A DNA stretch of 35,711 bases from Caulobacteraceae bacterium (GCA_947378235.1 CANCJE010000013.1:1-35711), one strand, 5' to 3'; positions 9,146-18,999 are shown, counted from the first letter of the stretch. Numbers and translations: made by a program. Notes: a model not told the origin generated them from the letters alone.

Positions 9146-9322
9146 ATGGCCGACCTGATTAATCTGAATAGGGCGCGAAAGGCCAAGGCCAAGACGGCAA
9201 ATTCTGCCCAGGCCGCCCAGAACCGCGTCCGATTTGGCCAAACCAAGGCCCAGAAAGAAACTCTGCGCCTAGAGCAGGCTCGCGCCACTCGAGCCATTGA
9301 CGGCGCTAAGCAAGAAAATTAG
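9146..9322 (+). CDS. small DUF4169-family protein
   Basis: This 58-residue basic protein (MADLINLNRARKAKAKTANS at the start, then AAQNRVRFGQTKAQK) fits DUF4169: a short VINL-like start, a run rich in Lys, Arg and Ala, the Asn-Arg-x-x-x-Gly-x-x-Lys core, and a charged helical tail. It has no signal peptide or membrane segment and is probably one long helix. Function is unknown. Its position just after fumC agrees with what I recall of this family in alphaproteobacteria. The ATG has only a weak ribosome site upstream. The gene is short, but the family match and the position support it. Confidence 0.8.
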   Translation: MADLINLNRARKAKAKTANSAQAAQNRVRFGQTKAQKETLRLEQARATRAIDGAKQEN

Positions 9323-9337
9323 CACTTTAGCCAATGT

Positions 9338-9354
9338 GTAAACGTCTCGTTTAC
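9338..9354. promoter_or_regulatory. perfect dyad in the fliF promoter region
   Basis: GTAAACG-TCT-CGTTTAC is a perfect 7-base inverted repeat with a 3-base spacer, 69 bases before the fliF start in a gap of only 100 bases. It is not followed by a T-run, so it is more like an operator than a terminator. TAAA and TTTA are spaced by seven bases, the spacing of CtrA sites (TTAA-N7-TTAA) with one mismatch in each half, so it could be a diverged CtrA site or the site of another dimeric regulator. Confidence 0.5.
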
Positions 9355-9422
9355 CTTGTACTGGGAAATTACTGCCTAGCGACAAGGGTGCAAACCTGCG
9401 TCGCCTTTAAAGGGCGTAAGGC

Positions 9423-11042
9423 GTGGAACAGTTCATCAGTGCGCTACAGCGGTTCGGGATCGGCCGCCTCGCTGCCATTATCGGCGTTTCCGCCGGTGTG
9501 GCGGCTGCGCTATTCGCGTTGATTTTGAACTTCGGTTCGCCGCCCCAATCCCTGCTCTATTCCAATCTCGATCTGAAAGAGGCCTCAACGATCACCGCCG
9601 CCCTCGATCAGGCCGGGATCAAGTACGACGCGAAGGGCGATGGTTCGACCATCTTCGTTGCCCGCGACAAGGTCGGATCGACGCGCATGCTGCTCGCAGG
9701 CAAGGGATTGCCGAGCACGGGATCGGTCGGATACGAAATTTTCGATCAGACCAATGCTCTGGGTCAGACCGATTTCGTTCAGAACCTGAACCGTCAACGG
9801 GCGCTTGAAGGCGAATTGGCCCGGACCATCCGCTCGCAGGAATGGGTCAATTTCTCGCGCGTTCAGCTGTCCATGCCCAAGCGTGAACTGTTCGAAGATG
9901 CGCCTCAGCCGCCGACCGCTGCTGTGACCATAGGCGTCAATGGTCGCGCGCCGACGGCCGAGCAGGTTCGATCGCTGCAAAATCTCGTGGCCAGTGCCGT
10001 TCCCGGCCTGATGCCCGAAAAGGTCACCATCGTCGATCAGAAGGGCAAGCTTTTGGCTGGAGGCCAGAGCGATAGTCTGGGTGCCGCAGGCGAAGAGCGC
10101 CGCAATGAGGCCGAAGAGGCCATTCGCCGCAAGGTCCGAGATCTGGTCGAGGGCGTTGTTGGCCCCGGCAAGGTCCGCGTTAACGTCACTGCTGTTCTGG
10201 ATCAGGCGCGCGTGACGGTTCAAGAAAGCAAGTTCGACCCCGACGGTCAGGTCGTCCGCTCGACCCAAACCGTTGAAGAAAATGCCAAGGAAAACAAGCC
10301 GGATAATACGGGTCAGGCCACAGTGGCCAACAATATCCCCGGCGGAACAGGTGCAGCGACACCGCCAGACCCAACCCTGAATGCCAGTGGCCGGACCGAA
10401 GAGACCACCAACTTCGAAATTTCGAGCACCAACACCACGACCATCACCGAGCCTGGTCAGGTCAAGCGTCTGTCGGTCGCCGTTGCCGTCGATGGCCTGA
10501 CCTCGGTCGGTAAGGACGGCAAGCCAACGCCCTATAAGCCGCGCTCGGCTGAGGAGATGAAGCGGATTGAGGATCTGGTTCGCTCGGCAGTTGGCTTCGA
10601 CCAAGCCCGAGGTGATACGGTCACAGTCACCAATGTGCAGTTTGCGCGCGATGACGATTTGGTTGGCGGCGTGGTGGCGGGATCCCCGCTAGCGGGCTTT
10701 GACAAGAACGACATCATGCGGGCGGCCGAGCTGGGCATCCTGACCATCGTTGCCCTGCTGGTCATCTTCTTTGTTGTCCGCCCCCTCCTGGCCACGGCCA
10801 GGGGCGAGGGCACCACTCAGATGGCGCTGGTTGGACAGGCTGGCGCGGGTCAGTTGGCGCTCGCCAATCCCGATGGTTCGGTCCCCGCCCTGACGGACAA
10901 TGGCATCGATGCCCGTATCGACATTGCGCGGATTGAAGGACAGGTGAAGTCCTCGTCGGTCCGCAGCGTCTCTGACTTTGTGAACAACAACCCGGAAGAA
11001 TCGATCTCGATCATCCGGGGCTGGTTACATGAGGCCACATGA
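9423..11042 (+). CDS. fliF: flagellar MS-ring protein FliF
   Basis: FliF forms the MS ring, the inner-membrane base on which the flagellar motor and export gate are built. The 539-residue product has a first membrane helix (about residues 15-36), the YscJ/FliF periplasmic ring-building domains with [22 protein letters not shown] and [14 protein letters not shown], a low-complexity Thr/Asn-rich insert (about 285-345), a second membrane helix (about 437-459) and a cytoplasmic tail ending [10 protein letters not shown], which binds FliG. The start is GTG, preceded by AAGG. It is the first gene of the operon; the stop overlaps the fliG start by four bases, suggesting coupled translation. Confidence 0.97.
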   Translation: MEQFISALQRFGIGRLAAIIGVSAGVAAALFALILNFGSPPQSLLYSNLDLKEASTITAALDQAGIKYDAKGDGSTIFVARDKVGSTRMLLAGKGLPSTGSVGYEIFDQTNALGQTDFVQNLNRQRALEGELARTIRSQEWVNFSRVQLSMPKRELFEDAPQPPTAAVTIGVNGRAPTAEQVRSLQNLVASAVPGLMPEKVTIVDQKGKLLAGGQSDSLGAAGEERRNEAEEAIRRKVRDLVEGVVGPGKVRVNVTAVLDQARVTVQESKFDPDGQVVRSTQTVEENAKENKPDNTGQATVANNIPGGTGAATPPDPTLNASGRTEETTNFEISSTNTTTITEPGQVKRLSVAVAVDGLTSVGKDGKPTPYKPRSAEEMKRIEDLVRSAVGFDQARGDTVTVTNVQFARDDDLVGGVVAGSPLAGFDKNDIMRAAELGILTIVALLVIFFVVRPLLATARGEGTTQMALVGQAGAGQLALANPDGSVPALTDNGIDARIDIARIEGQVKSSSVRSVSDFVNNNPEESISIIRGWLHEAT

Positions 11043-12070
11043 GCCCGCGTGCTGGTAAAAAGGGAATCACGAACGCAAGCGGTCTGAGCGGCGCGGAAAA
11101 GGCTGCCGTCATTCTGTTGTCGCTGGGTGAGGACGCTCAGGCCATTTGGGAAGGTCTGGACGAGGAAGAGGTCAAGGACATTTCCTCGGCCATGGCCAGC
11201 CTCGGCGCTGTGCCATCGAGCGTTGTTGAAGACCTGTTGATGGAATTTGTCTCCGGTCTGTCCACGACCGGGGCCATCATGGGCTCCTATGAACAGACTC
11301 AGCGCCTTCTGAACGCATTCCTGCCGCCGGAAAAGGTCGACTCCTTGATGGAGGAGATCCGTGGTCCGGCCGGTCGGACCATGTGGGACAAGCTGGCCAA
11401 TGTTAACGAGGCCGTGCTCGCCAACTATCTGAAGAACGAATATCCACAGACCGTTGCCGTGGTGCTGTCCAAAATCAAGGGCGATCACGCCGCGCGCGTT
11501 CTGTCTGCCCTGCCCGAGGACTTCGCGCTGGAATGTGTCACGCGGATGCTGCGCATGGAGCCCGTGCAGCGCGAGATCTTGGACAAGATCGAGCTGACAC
11601 TGCGCAATGAGTTCATGTCGAACCTGGCCCGTACCGCCAAGCGCGACAGCCACGAAATGATGGCTGACATCTTCAACAATTTCGACCGTCAGACCGAGTC
11701 GCGTTTCCTCAGCGCCTTGGAAGAACGCACGCGCGAAAGTGCCGAGCGCATCCGCGCATTGATGTTTGTGTTCGAAGACTTGGCTAAACTCGATCCCGGC
11801 GGCGTCCAAACCCTGCTTCGCGCAGTGGAAAAGGATCAGCTGGGTCTGGCCCTCAAGGGCTCGTCCGATGCCCTGCGCGAACTGTTCTTCTCCAATATGA
11901 GTGAGCGCGCCTCGAAAATTATGCGTGATGATATGGAATCGATGGGCCCTGTGCGTCTGAAAGACGTCGATGCCGCCCAGATGGCCATGGTTCAGGTCGC
12001 CAAAGATCTTGCCGCACGCGGCGAAATCATGATGGCCGGCCAGGGCGGCGACGACGAGTTGATCTACTAA
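11039..12070 (+). CDS. fliG: flagellar motor switch protein FliG
   Basis: FliG is the rotor component that interacts with the stator and with FliM, giving torque and switching. The 343-residue product has the N-terminal FliF-binding domain ([18 protein letters not shown]), the middle domain with [14 protein letters not shown] in place of the usual EHPQ motif, and the charged C-terminal torque domain ([30 protein letters not shown]). It starts inside the last codons of fliF (ATGA overlap) and ends two bases before fliH, so it is firmly part of the operon. The product is close in length to other FliG proteins. Confidence 0.97.
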   Translation: MSPRAGKKGITNASGLSGAEKAAVILLSLGEDAQAIWEGLDEEEVKDISSAMASLGAVPSSVVEDLLMEFVSGLSTTGAIMGSYEQTQRLLNAFLPPEKVDSLMEEIRGPAGRTMWDKLANVNEAVLANYLKNEYPQTVAVVLSKIKGDHAARVLSALPEDFALECVTRMLRMEPVQREILDKIELTLRNEFMSNLARTAKRDSHEMMADIFNNFDRQTESRFLSALEERTRESAERIRALMFVFEDLAKLDPGGVQTLLRAVEKDQLGLALKGSSDALRELFFSNMSERASKIMRDDMESMGPVRLKDVDAAQMAMVQVAKDLAARGEIMMAGQGGDDELIY

Positions 12071-12071
12071 G

Positions 12072-12737
12072 ATGACCGACGCCGCGCCCCGCAAATTCAG
12101 CTTTGAAACCGTCTTTGACGAAGAAGGTGGTATTGCCTACGCCCCTCCGAAGCAGAAACGTATCTTTACCCTCGAAGAGGTGACTCAGATCCGGGCTGAA
12201 TCTTTCGAAGAGGGTCAGCGTTCAGCCCTTGTTGTGGCCGAACAAGCGGCAGCCTCCGCGCTGCAGGGCATAGCTCAGGCGGCTCAAGCGGCCCTTTCAA
12301 CGCTGGTCCAGATTGCCCATGACCATCGCGTCGGCTCAGCGGAACTGGCCCTTGCCTGTGCGCGGCAAATTGCCGATGCCGCCCTCGAGCAGTTTCCAGA
12401 CGCCCCTGCCCGCGCGGCGCTTGATGCCCTTGCGGCTGAAATCACCACCGGACCCCGCCTGACCGTTCGGGCCTCTGCCGATCTGGTCGAACGGTTCCAA
12501 CATAGGTTGGATGACCAGGCTGAGGCCTTGGGAATGGCTGGACAGATTGTCGTCAAGGCTGATCCCATGATGCCGCATGCCGCCTTCCATTTTGACTGGG
12601 GTGATGGCCGCGCCAGCTACGATCCGACCGTCACGGCTGAGCGGGTCGCTCAAGCTCTACACAACGCCTTGACCGCCGAAGGCCTCCATGCTGAAGCGGT
12701 CGATCCCCACGCCCTGCCTTCCGCTATTAACCCGTAA
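12072..12737 (+). CDS. fliH: FliH/FlbE, flagellar export ATPase regulator
   Basis: The 221-residue product is placed as FliH (called FlbE in Caulobacter), which binds the export ATPase FliI and links it to the C ring through FliN. Sequence identity in this family is low, so position matters: it lies between fliG and fliN, two bases after fliG. Supporting features are an N-terminal segment (FSFETVFDEEGG), the phrase SFEEGQRSALVVAEQAA, an Ala-rich long helix and a C-terminal part with GQIVVKADPMMPHAAFHFDW, like the FliH/YscL end domain that reads ADPxxxxGGFRL/DW. There is no membrane segment. Confidence 0.88.
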   Translation: MTDAAPRKFSFETVFDEEGGIAYAPPKQKRIFTLEEVTQIRAESFEEGQRSALVVAEQAAASALQGIAQAAQAALSTLVQIAHDHRVGSAELALACARQIADAALEQFPDAPARAALDALAAEITTGPRLTVRASADLVERFQHRLDDQAEALGMAGQIVVKADPMMPHAAFHFDWGDGRASYDPTVTAERVAQALHNALTAEGLHAEAVDPHALPSAINP

Positions 12738-12752
12738 AAGAGAGGTCTGCCC

Positions 12753-13094
12753 ATGGCCAGCGACACGCCCCTGACCCTCGACGAGTTCGATCCCTCCGAT
12801 CCCTTGGCATCGGATATGCCCATGGATGGAGAAAGCAAATCCGCCAGCGACCTCTCAACGGTCTTTGATGTCCCAGTCAGTATCTCTGCCGTCATCGGCC
12901 GGGCCCAACTGTCCGTTGCCCAACTGTTGAAGCTTGGCGCGGGCAGCATTCTCGAACTGGATCGCAAGGTCGGGGAAGCCATCGATATCTACGTCAATAA
13001 CCGCCTCGTTGCCCGTGGAGAGATCGTCATTGTCGACGAGCGACTGGGCGTGACCATGACGGAAATCATTAAGGACGGTGACTCGCAGGCCTGA
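12753..13094 (+). CDS. fliN: flagellar motor switch protein FliN
   Basis: FliN is part of the C ring below the MS ring and helps switching and export. The 113-residue product has an acidic, probably flexible start (residues 1-30) followed by a typical SpoA domain: VFDVPVSISAVIGRAQLSV, LLKLGAGSILELDRKVGEAI, DIYVNNRLVARGEIVIVDE and RLGVTMTEII. The length and strong motifs make this secure. It follows fliH by 15 bases and precedes flbD by 28 bases. A GAGAGG ribosome site lies before the ATG. Confidence 0.96.
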   Translation: MASDTPLTLDEFDPSDPLASDMPMDGESKSASDLSTVFDVPVSISAVIGRAQLSVAQLLKLGAGSILELDRKVGEAIDIYVNNRLVARGEIVIVDERLGVTMTEIIKDGDSQA

Positions 13095-13122
13095 TCGCCC
13101 GTGAGCCATTGAGGAGAAGATT

Positions 13123-14526
13123 ATGCGGCTTCTAGTCGTCGGACGTTTGAGCGGACAGCTTTCCGCAGCGGTGCAAATGGCCATGGCCACGGGCGCAAAG
13201 GTGGCGCATGTCGATAGCTGCGCTAAGGCCACCCATGCCCTGCGCGCGGGACAGGGCGCGGACCTGTTGATGGTTGATTATGACCTCGACATTGCCGGGC
13301 TCATCGCCGCCAATGAGGCAGAGCATATTCATGTGCCCGTGGTGGCCTGCGGGATTGCCGCCGATCCGCGCCGCGCGGGTGACGCTATTCGTGCCGGGGC
13401 CAAAGAGTTTATCCCTCTGCCGCCAGATGCCGAGTTGATCGCAGCGGTCCTCGCCGCTGTGGTGGCCGAAGATAGCGCCTTGGTGGCGCGTGACCCCTCC
13501 ATGACCGCCGTCATCGCCCTGGCCGATCAGGTGGCTGCGTCCGATGCCTCGATCCTGATTACCGGTGAAAGCGGTGTCGGTAAGGAGGTCATGGCCAAAT
13601 ATCTGCACCAAAAGTCGAAGCGTGCAGCGCGCCCCTATATTTCAGTGAACTGTGCAGCCATTCCGGAAAATCTGCTCGAATCTGAGCTGTTCGGCCACGA
13701 AAAGGGAGCCTTTACCGGAGCCATTGCCCGCAGGATCGGTAAGTTCGAAGAGGCCGATGGCGGAACGCTTCTGCTCGACGAAATCTCCGAAATGGATACG
13801 CGCCTGCAGGCCAAGCTACTGCGGGCCTTGCAAGAGCGCGAAATTGACCGGGTTGGCGGCACGCGCCCTGTGAAGGTCAATATCCGCATTCTGGCCACCT
13901 CGAACCGCGATCTGGCTGAGGCGGTGAAGGCCGGCACCTTCCGCGAAGACCTGCTCTACCGCCTGAACGTGGTCAATCTACGCCTGCCCGCCTTGCGTGA
14001 GCGGCCCGCCGACATCTTGGCGCTGGCTGACCATTTCATCAAAAAATACTCGGCCTCAAACGCCATAGCCGAACGTCCCCTCTCTGAGGAGGCGAAGCGG
14101 CGGCTGCTGTCCCATCGCTGGCCCGGCAATGTGCGTGAACTGGAAAATGCTATGCACCGCGCCGTCCTGCTCTCGACCGGTTCAGACATTGCCGAACCCG
14201 CCATTCGCCTGCCCGATGGACAGCCCATGGCCGCCCGGGTCAGTACCGATCCAGTGGCTCAAACCGCAAGCCGCGCCGCGCAAGCAGCATCAGCGGCCAT
14301 GTCGGCTGCAAACTCGGATGCCTCGCGCGGCTTTGTTGGCCTGACGGTCGCCGAGGTCGAACAGCAACTGATCATCGACACCTTGAACCACTGCTTTGGC
14401 AACCGGACCCATGCCGCCACCATCTTGGGCATCTCGATCCGGACCCTTCGCAACAAGCTGAAAGAATATTCCGAAGCGGGCGTTTCGGTTCCCGCACACC
14501 AGGGGACTGGAACCTCAGCGGCTTAA
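13123..14526 (+). CDS. flbD: sigma-54-dependent flagellar regulator FlbD
   Basis: FlbD activates later flagellar genes with sigma-54 and, in Caulobacter, represses fliF. The 467-residue product has a receiver-like domain (1 to about 115), an AAA+ domain with Walker A GESGVGKE (148-155), the sigma-54 contact loop GAFTGA (195-200) and Walker B GGTLLLDEIS, then a Fis-type helix-turn-helix (NRTHAATILGISIRTLRNK). The receiver is unusual: Asp52 is present, but the acidic pair expected near residues 7-9 is replaced by VGRLSG. This agrees with the known idea that FlbD is controlled by the partner FliX rather than by ordinary phosphorylation. Its place between fliN and flhA matches Caulobacter. An Ala-rich linker joins the AAA+ and DNA-binding parts. 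Confidence 0.96.
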   Translation: MRLLVVGRLSGQLSAAVQMAMATGAKVAHVDSCAKATHALRAGQGADLLMVDYDLDIAGLIAANEAEHIHVPVVACGIAADPRRAGDAIRAGAKEFIPLPPDAELIAAVLAAVVAEDSALVARDPSMTAVIALADQVAASDASILITGESGVGKEVMAKYLHQKSKRAARPYISVNCAAIPENLLESELFGHEKGAFTGAIARRIGKFEEADGGTLLLDEISEMDTRLQAKLLRALQEREIDRVGGTRPVKVNIRILATSNRDLAEAVKAGTFREDLLYRLNVVNLRLPALRERPADILALADHFIKKYSASNAIAERPLSEEAKRRLLSHRWPGNVRELENAMHRAVLLSTGSDIAEPAIRLPDGQPMAARVSTDPVAQTASRAAQAASAAMSAANSDASRGFVGLTVAEVEQQLIIDTLNHCFGNRTHAATILGISIRTLRNKLKEYSEAGVSVPAHQGTGTSAA

Positions 14527-14574
14527 GGGCCGCTACACGACCTCGGTATGAGACTTAGAGCGATTTAGGACATA

Positions 14575-16671
14575 ATGGCCCAACTGGATCTAAATGCCCG
14601 CACGTCAGCTGCCCCCACGGCCAAAGAGGTTTGGGGCTGGCTGAGCCGTGGCGACGTGATCATGGCCGTCGGGGTTGTCGGAATTATCGTTCTGCTGATC
14701 ATCCCTGTACCGCCGGTGCTGCTTGATCTGCTGCTGGCCATTTCCATCAGCACCTCGGTCCTGATCCTAATGACGGCCATCCTGCTCAAAAGGCCGTTGG
14801 ATTTTACATCCTTTCCAACGGTTCTGTTGGTCGCCACGCTCTATCGCTTGGCGCTCAATGTCGCCTCGACCCGCCTGATCCTCGCCCACGGGCATGAGGG
14901 GGTTCACGGCGCTGGTCAGGTCATTGCCTCCTTCGGGGCCATGATGATGCAAGGCAACTTCATCATCGGCGTGATCGTCTTTGCCATCTTGGTCTTGGTG
15001 AACTTCATCGTCATTACCAAGGGTTCAGGCCGGATCGCGGAAGTCGCGGCCCGCTTCACCCTCGACGCCATGCCGGGCAAGCAGATGGCCATTGATGCCG
15101 ACCTGTCAGCAGGCCTGATTGATGAAAGCGTCGCCAAAAAGCGCCGTAAGGAACTGGAGCAGGAGTCCACCTTCTTCGGGGCCATGGATGGTGCGTCGAA
15201 GTTTGTGCGTGGTGATGCCGTTGCGGGTCTGGCCATCACCTTCATCAATGTCATCGGCGGCATTCTGATCGGGGTCTTCCAGCACGGTATTCCCATCGGC
15301 CAAGCGGCGTCGACCTATACCATCATGACCATCGGCGACGGTCTGGTCAGCCAGATCCCCGCCCTGATTATCTCACTGGCCGCTGGTTTCCTCGTGTCCA
15401 AGGCGGGCGTCGAAGGGGCAGCAGATATTGCGCTCGTGACCCAGCTCAGCATGAACCCGGTCAGCCTTGGCATGGTGTCGGCAGCGGCTGGCGTCATTGC
15501 TCTGGTCCCCGGCATGCCGATCTTGCCCTTCGCGGCCATCTCCATTGGATCGGGCCTTTTGTCATGGCGTCGCTCGCAAGACACAATAGAGCCGGAACGC
15601 GAAGAAGGTGTTGCAGCAGGTCCCATTGAGGACGAGGAAGAGCCGATCTCGCGGTCACTGGCCATTGATGACGTGAAGATTGAGCTAGGTTACGGCCTTC
15701 TGAACCTGATCAATGACCTCGAAGGTCGCCGCCTAACGGACCAGATCCGTGCCCTGCGCCGGACCTTGGCCTCCGAATTTGGCTTCGTCATGCCGTCGGT
15801 GCGCATTCTCGACAATATGCGCCTGCCCAATCAAGGCTATTCGATCCGCATCAAGGAGATGGAGGCCGGTGGCGGCGAGGTGCGAATTGGCGCCCTGATG
15901 GTTATGGACCCTCGCGGCAATCAGGTTGACCTGCCTGGCGAGCATGTACTCGAGCCCGCCTTTGGCCTCCCCGCGACCTGGGTCGATGATGCCTTGCGCG
16001 AAGAGGCAACCTTCCGGGGCTACACGATCGTCGATCCAGCCACGGTGCTGACCACCCACCTGACTGAGATCCTCAAGGATAATATGCCAGACCTTCTGTC
16101 CTATTCTGAGGTTCAGAAGCTGTTGAAGGACCTTCCCGGCGAACAGAAGAAGCTGGTCGAGGACCTGATCCCCAGTGTGGTCAGTGCCACGACGGTTCAG
16201 CGGGTTCTGCAGGCCCTTCTCAAGGAACGGGTCTCAATCCGTGATCTTCCAACCATTCTCGAAGGGATTGGCGAGGCCGCACCGCACAATAGCTCTGTGG
16301 TGCTCTTGGTCGAACAGGTGCGCGCCCGCTTGGCCAAACAACTCTGCTGGCAACATAAGGGCGATGATGGAGCCCTGCCGATCATTACCCTGTCGCCAGA
16401 ATGGGAACATGCCTTTGCCGACGCTCTGGTCGGTCCCGCCGACGACAAGCAACTGGCCTTGGCTCCGTCGAAACTTCAGGAATTCATCCGTCTGGTTCGC
16501 GAGACCTTTGAACGGGCCGCGCTCAATGGCGACGCGGCCGTCCTGCTCACCGGTCCGACCATCCGCCCCTATGTCCGTTCCATCATAGAGCGTTTCCGGG
16601 GCCAAACCGTTGTCCTGTCACAAAATGAAGTCCATCATCGCGCTAGGTTAAAGTCTGTTGGCCAGATCTAG
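14575..16671 (+). CDS. flhA: flagellar export gate protein FlhA
   Basis: FlhA is the inner-membrane export-gate component of the flagellar type III secretion system. The 698-residue length is usual. The first half has about eight membrane helices, and the FHIPEP-family region is clear: FTSFPTVLLVATLYRLALNVASTR, then GRIAEVAARFTLDAMPGKQMAIDADL. The C-terminal half is the cytoplasmic cargo-binding domain, with ELGYGLLNLI and LVEQVRARLAKQLC. It is the last gene of the run and follows flbD after 48 bases. The ATG is preceded by TTAGGACATA, containing an AGGA ribosome site. A virulence-type InvA/LcrD homologue is ruled out by context. Confidence 0.97.
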   Translation: MAQLDLNARTSAAPTAKEVWGWLSRGDVIMAVGVVGIIVLLIIPVPPVLLDLLLAISISTSVLILMTAILLKRPLDFTSFPTVLLVATLYRLALNVASTRLILAHGHEGVHGAGQVIASFGAMMMQGNFIIGVIVFAILVLVNFIVITKGSGRIAEVAARFTLDAMPGKQMAIDADLSAGLIDESVAKKRRKELEQESTFFGAMDGASKFVRGDAVAGLAITFINVIGGILIGVFQHGIPIGQAASTYTIMTIGDGLVSQIPALIISLAAGFLVSKAGVEGAADIALVTQLSMNPVSLGMVSAAAGVIALVPGMPILPFAAISIGSGLLSWRRSQDTIEPEREEGVAAGPIEDEEEPISRSLAIDDVKIELGYGLLNLINDLEGRRLTDQIRALRRTLASEFGFVMPSVRILDNMRLPNQGYSIRIKEMEAGGGEVRIGALMVMDPRGNQVDLPGEHVLEPAFGLPATWVDDALREEATFRGYTIVDPATVLTTHLTEILKDNMPDLLSYSEVQKLLKDLPGEQKKLVEDLIPSVVSATTVQRVLQALLKERVSIRDLPTILEGIGEAAPHNSSVVLLVEQVRARLAKQLCWQHKGDDGALPIITLSPEWEHAFADALVGPADDKQLALAPSKLQEFIRLVRETFERAALNGDAAVLLTGPTIRPYVRSIIERFRGQTVVLSQNEVHHRARLKSVGQI

Positions 16672-16753
16672 CGCCATCCTTAACGTTGCGAACGGCCTCT
16701 GTGCCTGATAGCGAAGAACCGGCGGGAAATGACCGCCAGATCCTGGACTGACC

Positions 16754-17107
16754 ATGCGCGCGCCCATCACGACCAAGTCGACCACTTTGAAATCCTTGAT
16801 TTGGGACATGCTAACCTTCGAGAAGCTGCTGACCCGTGAGGTTGTGCATCTGATCTATTGGGCAGGCCTTGGCTTGCTGGCCCTGCTGGCCTTCGCCATT
16901 GTCGGGGGTGCGGTCGGCCTTGCCATGCGCGATGGCACGCTAGCGGGCCTGCTCATTGCCTTGCCGGTTCTGGTTGGCGGGTTTTTAGTTGTCGGGGCTT
17001 TGATCTTGCTCTGGCGCGCCGCTTGCGAATTTTACTTGGCTATCTTCCGCATCAGCGACGATCTCCACGCCATGCGCGAAGCCAGCACCCCTGCCAATCG
17101 GGATTGA
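16754..17107 (+). CDS. DUF4282-type small membrane protein
   Basis: The 117-residue product has two strong hydrophobic helices (about residues 34-56 and 64-84) and a C-terminal cytoplasmic segment CEFYLAIFRISDDLHAMRE. This end and the start MLTFEKLLTREVVHLIYW match DUF4282, whose members have Phe-Arg-Ile-x-Asp/Asn-x-Leu after the second helix. Function is unknown. The first ATG (16754) is used, but an internal ATG at 16808 would begin at MLTFEKLL and fits the family start better; neither has a strong ribosome site. It follows flhA by 82 bases and converges with fliJ, with 16 bases between them. A flagellar role is not implied. Confidence 0.75.
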   Translation: MRAPITTKSTTLKSLIWDMLTFEKLLTREVVHLIYWAGLGLLALLAFAIVGGAVGLAMRDGTLAGLLIALPVLVGGFLVVGALILLWRAACEFYLAIFRISDDLHAMREASTPANRD

Positions 17108-17123
17108 TCCCCTAGCCTTATCC

Positions 17124-17531
17124 CTAACGCGGTCGTCTTAGGCCCAACTCGTCTAGCGCCGCCGTCTCGCGCTGCTGTTCCAGCTTGGTGGCCTTTACCT
17201 TCGCAGCCTCGGCCACATGCTCGTAGCGTTTGAGATCTTCGAAGGCGAGGCTCAAGGCATCGCGCGCGCCGGACTCTTCGACCAGCAGCGCCTCAATGGT
17301 GATTTGAATCTCGGCCTTACGCATCCGGATCGCATGGGTAAAACCAAGCTGCATGAAGCCCGCCTCGACATCGGCCCGCGCATGACCGGCTTCGGCTTCA
17401 GATTCAGCCTCTAACATCACAATGCGCATTTCAGCGTCAACGCGCCGGCCCACGATCTCGGCCAGCCGCTTTTGCAGGGTCTGCACCTCATAGTCAGAAA
17501 TACGGATCAAGGACTGAACCCAGCGGCTCAT
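17124..17531 (-). CDS. fliJ: flagellar export chaperone FliJ
   Basis: FliJ is a small coiled-coil protein that works with the FliI ATPase and with FlhA in flagellar export. The 135-residue product is highly charged and predicted to be two long helices, starting [20 protein letters not shown] and continuing with a Glu/Ala/Arg-rich middle. Sequence alone would be weak evidence, but the length, coiled-coil character and the four-base ATGA overlap with fliI make FliJ the clear call. No signal peptide or membrane segment is seen. It is the last gene of the fliI-fliJ unit. Confidence 0.9.
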   Translation of the reverse strand: MSRWVQSLIRISDYEVQTLQKRLAEIVGRRVDAEMRIVMLEAESEAEAGHARADVEAGFMQLGFTHAIRMRKAEIQITIEALLVEESGARDALSLAFEDLKRYEHVAEAAKVKATKLEQQRETAALDELGLRRPR

Positions 17532-18865
17532 GCGTCACCCTGATTGAGGATGTCGGCAAGGGTGGAGAAGCACTCATCCAGTGATGTCGCCTCATCCTTG
17601 TCCTGGCCCAAAAACTGTTCGAGCGCTGGGTTCAGGCGGATGGCGCGGTCGATCTGAGGATCAGTGCCCATGCGATAGGCCCCAATACGGATTAATTCTT
17701 CCATGTTGGAATAGGCCGACAGGGTTTGGCGGGCATTGGAGACAATTTCGCGTTCATAAGGCCGCTGACAGCCGGGCATGGTCCGCGAGATGGACTTCAG
17801 GACATTGATGGCGGGGAAACGTCCGCGCTCGGCAATGGCTCGCTCCATAACAATGTGCCCATCCAAAATACCGCGAACAGCATCGGCGATCGGCTCATTG
17901 TGATCGTCACCATCGACCAACACCGTAAAGAGGCCCGTGATAGGGCCACCCTCCGAGCCATCGGGCCGCACGGGCCCCGGCCCCGCCCGCTCAAGCAGCT
18001 TTGGCAATTCGGTAAAGACGGTTGGCGTATAGCCCTTGGTCGTGGGGGGCTCGCCTGCCGCCAGTCCGATCTCGCGCTGGGCCATGGCAAAGCGGGTGAC
18101 AGAGTCCATCAGGCAGAGGACCTCTTGATCCTGATCGCGGAAGAACTCTGCCACGGCCATGGTCATATAGGCCGCTTGGCGACGTTTCAGCGCAGGCTCA
18201 TCCGATGTTGCGACGACGACCACCGCGCGGGCGAGACCGGCTTCACCGAGGGTCTCTTCGATAAATTCCCGCACCTCGCGGCCCCGTTCGCCGATCAGGC
18301 CGACAACGACCACATCGCACGTCGCCTCGCGGGCGAGCATCGACAAGAGCACGGACTTACCCACGCCTGAACCGGCAAAGACACCAAGCCTCTGACCCCG
18401 GCAACAGGTGGTAAAGACGTTCATCGATCGCACACCCAGATCCAACCGCTCTCCGACCCGTCCGCGCGCATGGGCTGGCGGCGGCGCGGCACGCAGGGGA
18501 TAGGGAACCTGGCCCTGCGGCAAGGGCCCCTTGCCGTCTATCGGTTCGCCAAAGGCATCGATGATCCGCCCGCGCCAGGCCAAGGTCGGACGAATATTGG
18601 CCCCTTCGGATAGGATGCGGATCTCCGCCCCCGGCGCAACGCCCTCGACCGGCCCAAAAGGCATTAAGAGCGCCCTCGCCTCGCGAAAACCAACCACCTC
18701 AGCGGCCAAAGGCACGTCGCGAAGTCTGGTAATTTCGACCCGCGCGCCAACCGCCAAGCGAGTGAGGCCACCCTTCGCTTCAATGAGCAGCCCATTGACC
18801 GCTGCCACGCGCCCAAAGACCACCAGCGGGTCAATGCGCTCAACAGCTGCCACCAGATTGCGCAC
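17528..18865 (-). CDS. fliI: flagellar export ATPase FliI
   Basis: FliI is the F1-type ATPase of the flagellar export apparatus. The 445-residue product shows the Walker A GSGVGKS (165-171), the Walker B region [20 protein letters not shown], and the family phrases [24 protein letters not shown] and [21 protein letters not shown]. The start is GTG with an AGAGGAC ribosome site upstream. It is divergent from ctrA across a 297-base gap that has CtrA-type boxes, and in Caulobacter fliI is also an early, CtrA-dependent flagellar gene. A virulence type III ATPase is unlikely since all neighbours are flagellar. Confidence 0.97.
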   Translation of the reverse strand: MRNLVAAVERIDPLVVFGRVAAVNGLLIEAKGGLTRLAVGARVEITRLRDVPLAAEVVGFREARALLMPFGPVEGVAPGAEIRILSEGANIRPTLAWRGRIIDAFGEPIDGKGPLPQGQVPYPLRAAPPPAHARGRVGERLDLGVRSMNVFTTCCRGQRLGVFAGSGVGKSVLLSMLAREATCDVVVVGLIGERGREVREFIEETLGEAGLARAVVVVATSDEPALKRRQAAYMTMAVAEFFRDQDQEVLCLMDSVTRFAMAQREIGLAAGEPPTTKGYTPTVFTELPKLLERAGPGPVRPDGSEGGPITGLFTVLVDGDDHNEPIADAVRGILDGHIVMERAIAERGRFPAINVLKSISRTMPGCQRPYEREIVSNARQTLSAYSNMEELIRIGAYRMGTDPQIDRAIRLNPALEQFLGQDKDEATSLDECFSTLADILNQGDA

Positions 18866-18991
18866 TTCAACGTCCTCTAAAATTTAACGACAGAAAAATA
18901 TTCAGTCTCGATAAACCATCCACCCTCGACCTTAAAGGGGAGTGAACATCAGGCTGCGGGAAATTAAAAGTCTGCAATTCCAATAAATAAA

Positions 18992-18999
18992 ATGGTTAA
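18992..18999 (-). promoter_or_regulatory. CtrA-type box in the fliI/ctrA gap
   Basis: Read on the minus strand this is TTAACCAT, a perfect CtrA half-site form, 127 bases upstream of the fliI start. It is followed by an AT-rich stretch on the fliI side. It could serve fliI, ctrA or both. Confidence 0.6.

Noticed and set aside
10850-12094. Open frame of 414 codons antisense to fliG
   Set aside because: fliG is certain, and the antisense product (rich in His and Gln) has no family motif or ribosome site. Long antisense frames are common at this GC content.
16672-16753. Sigma-54 promoter (TGGCAC-N5-TTGC) upstream of the DUF4282 gene as an FlbD target
   Set aside because: No match to the -24/-12 consensus was visible in the gap, so a flagellar link is not supported.
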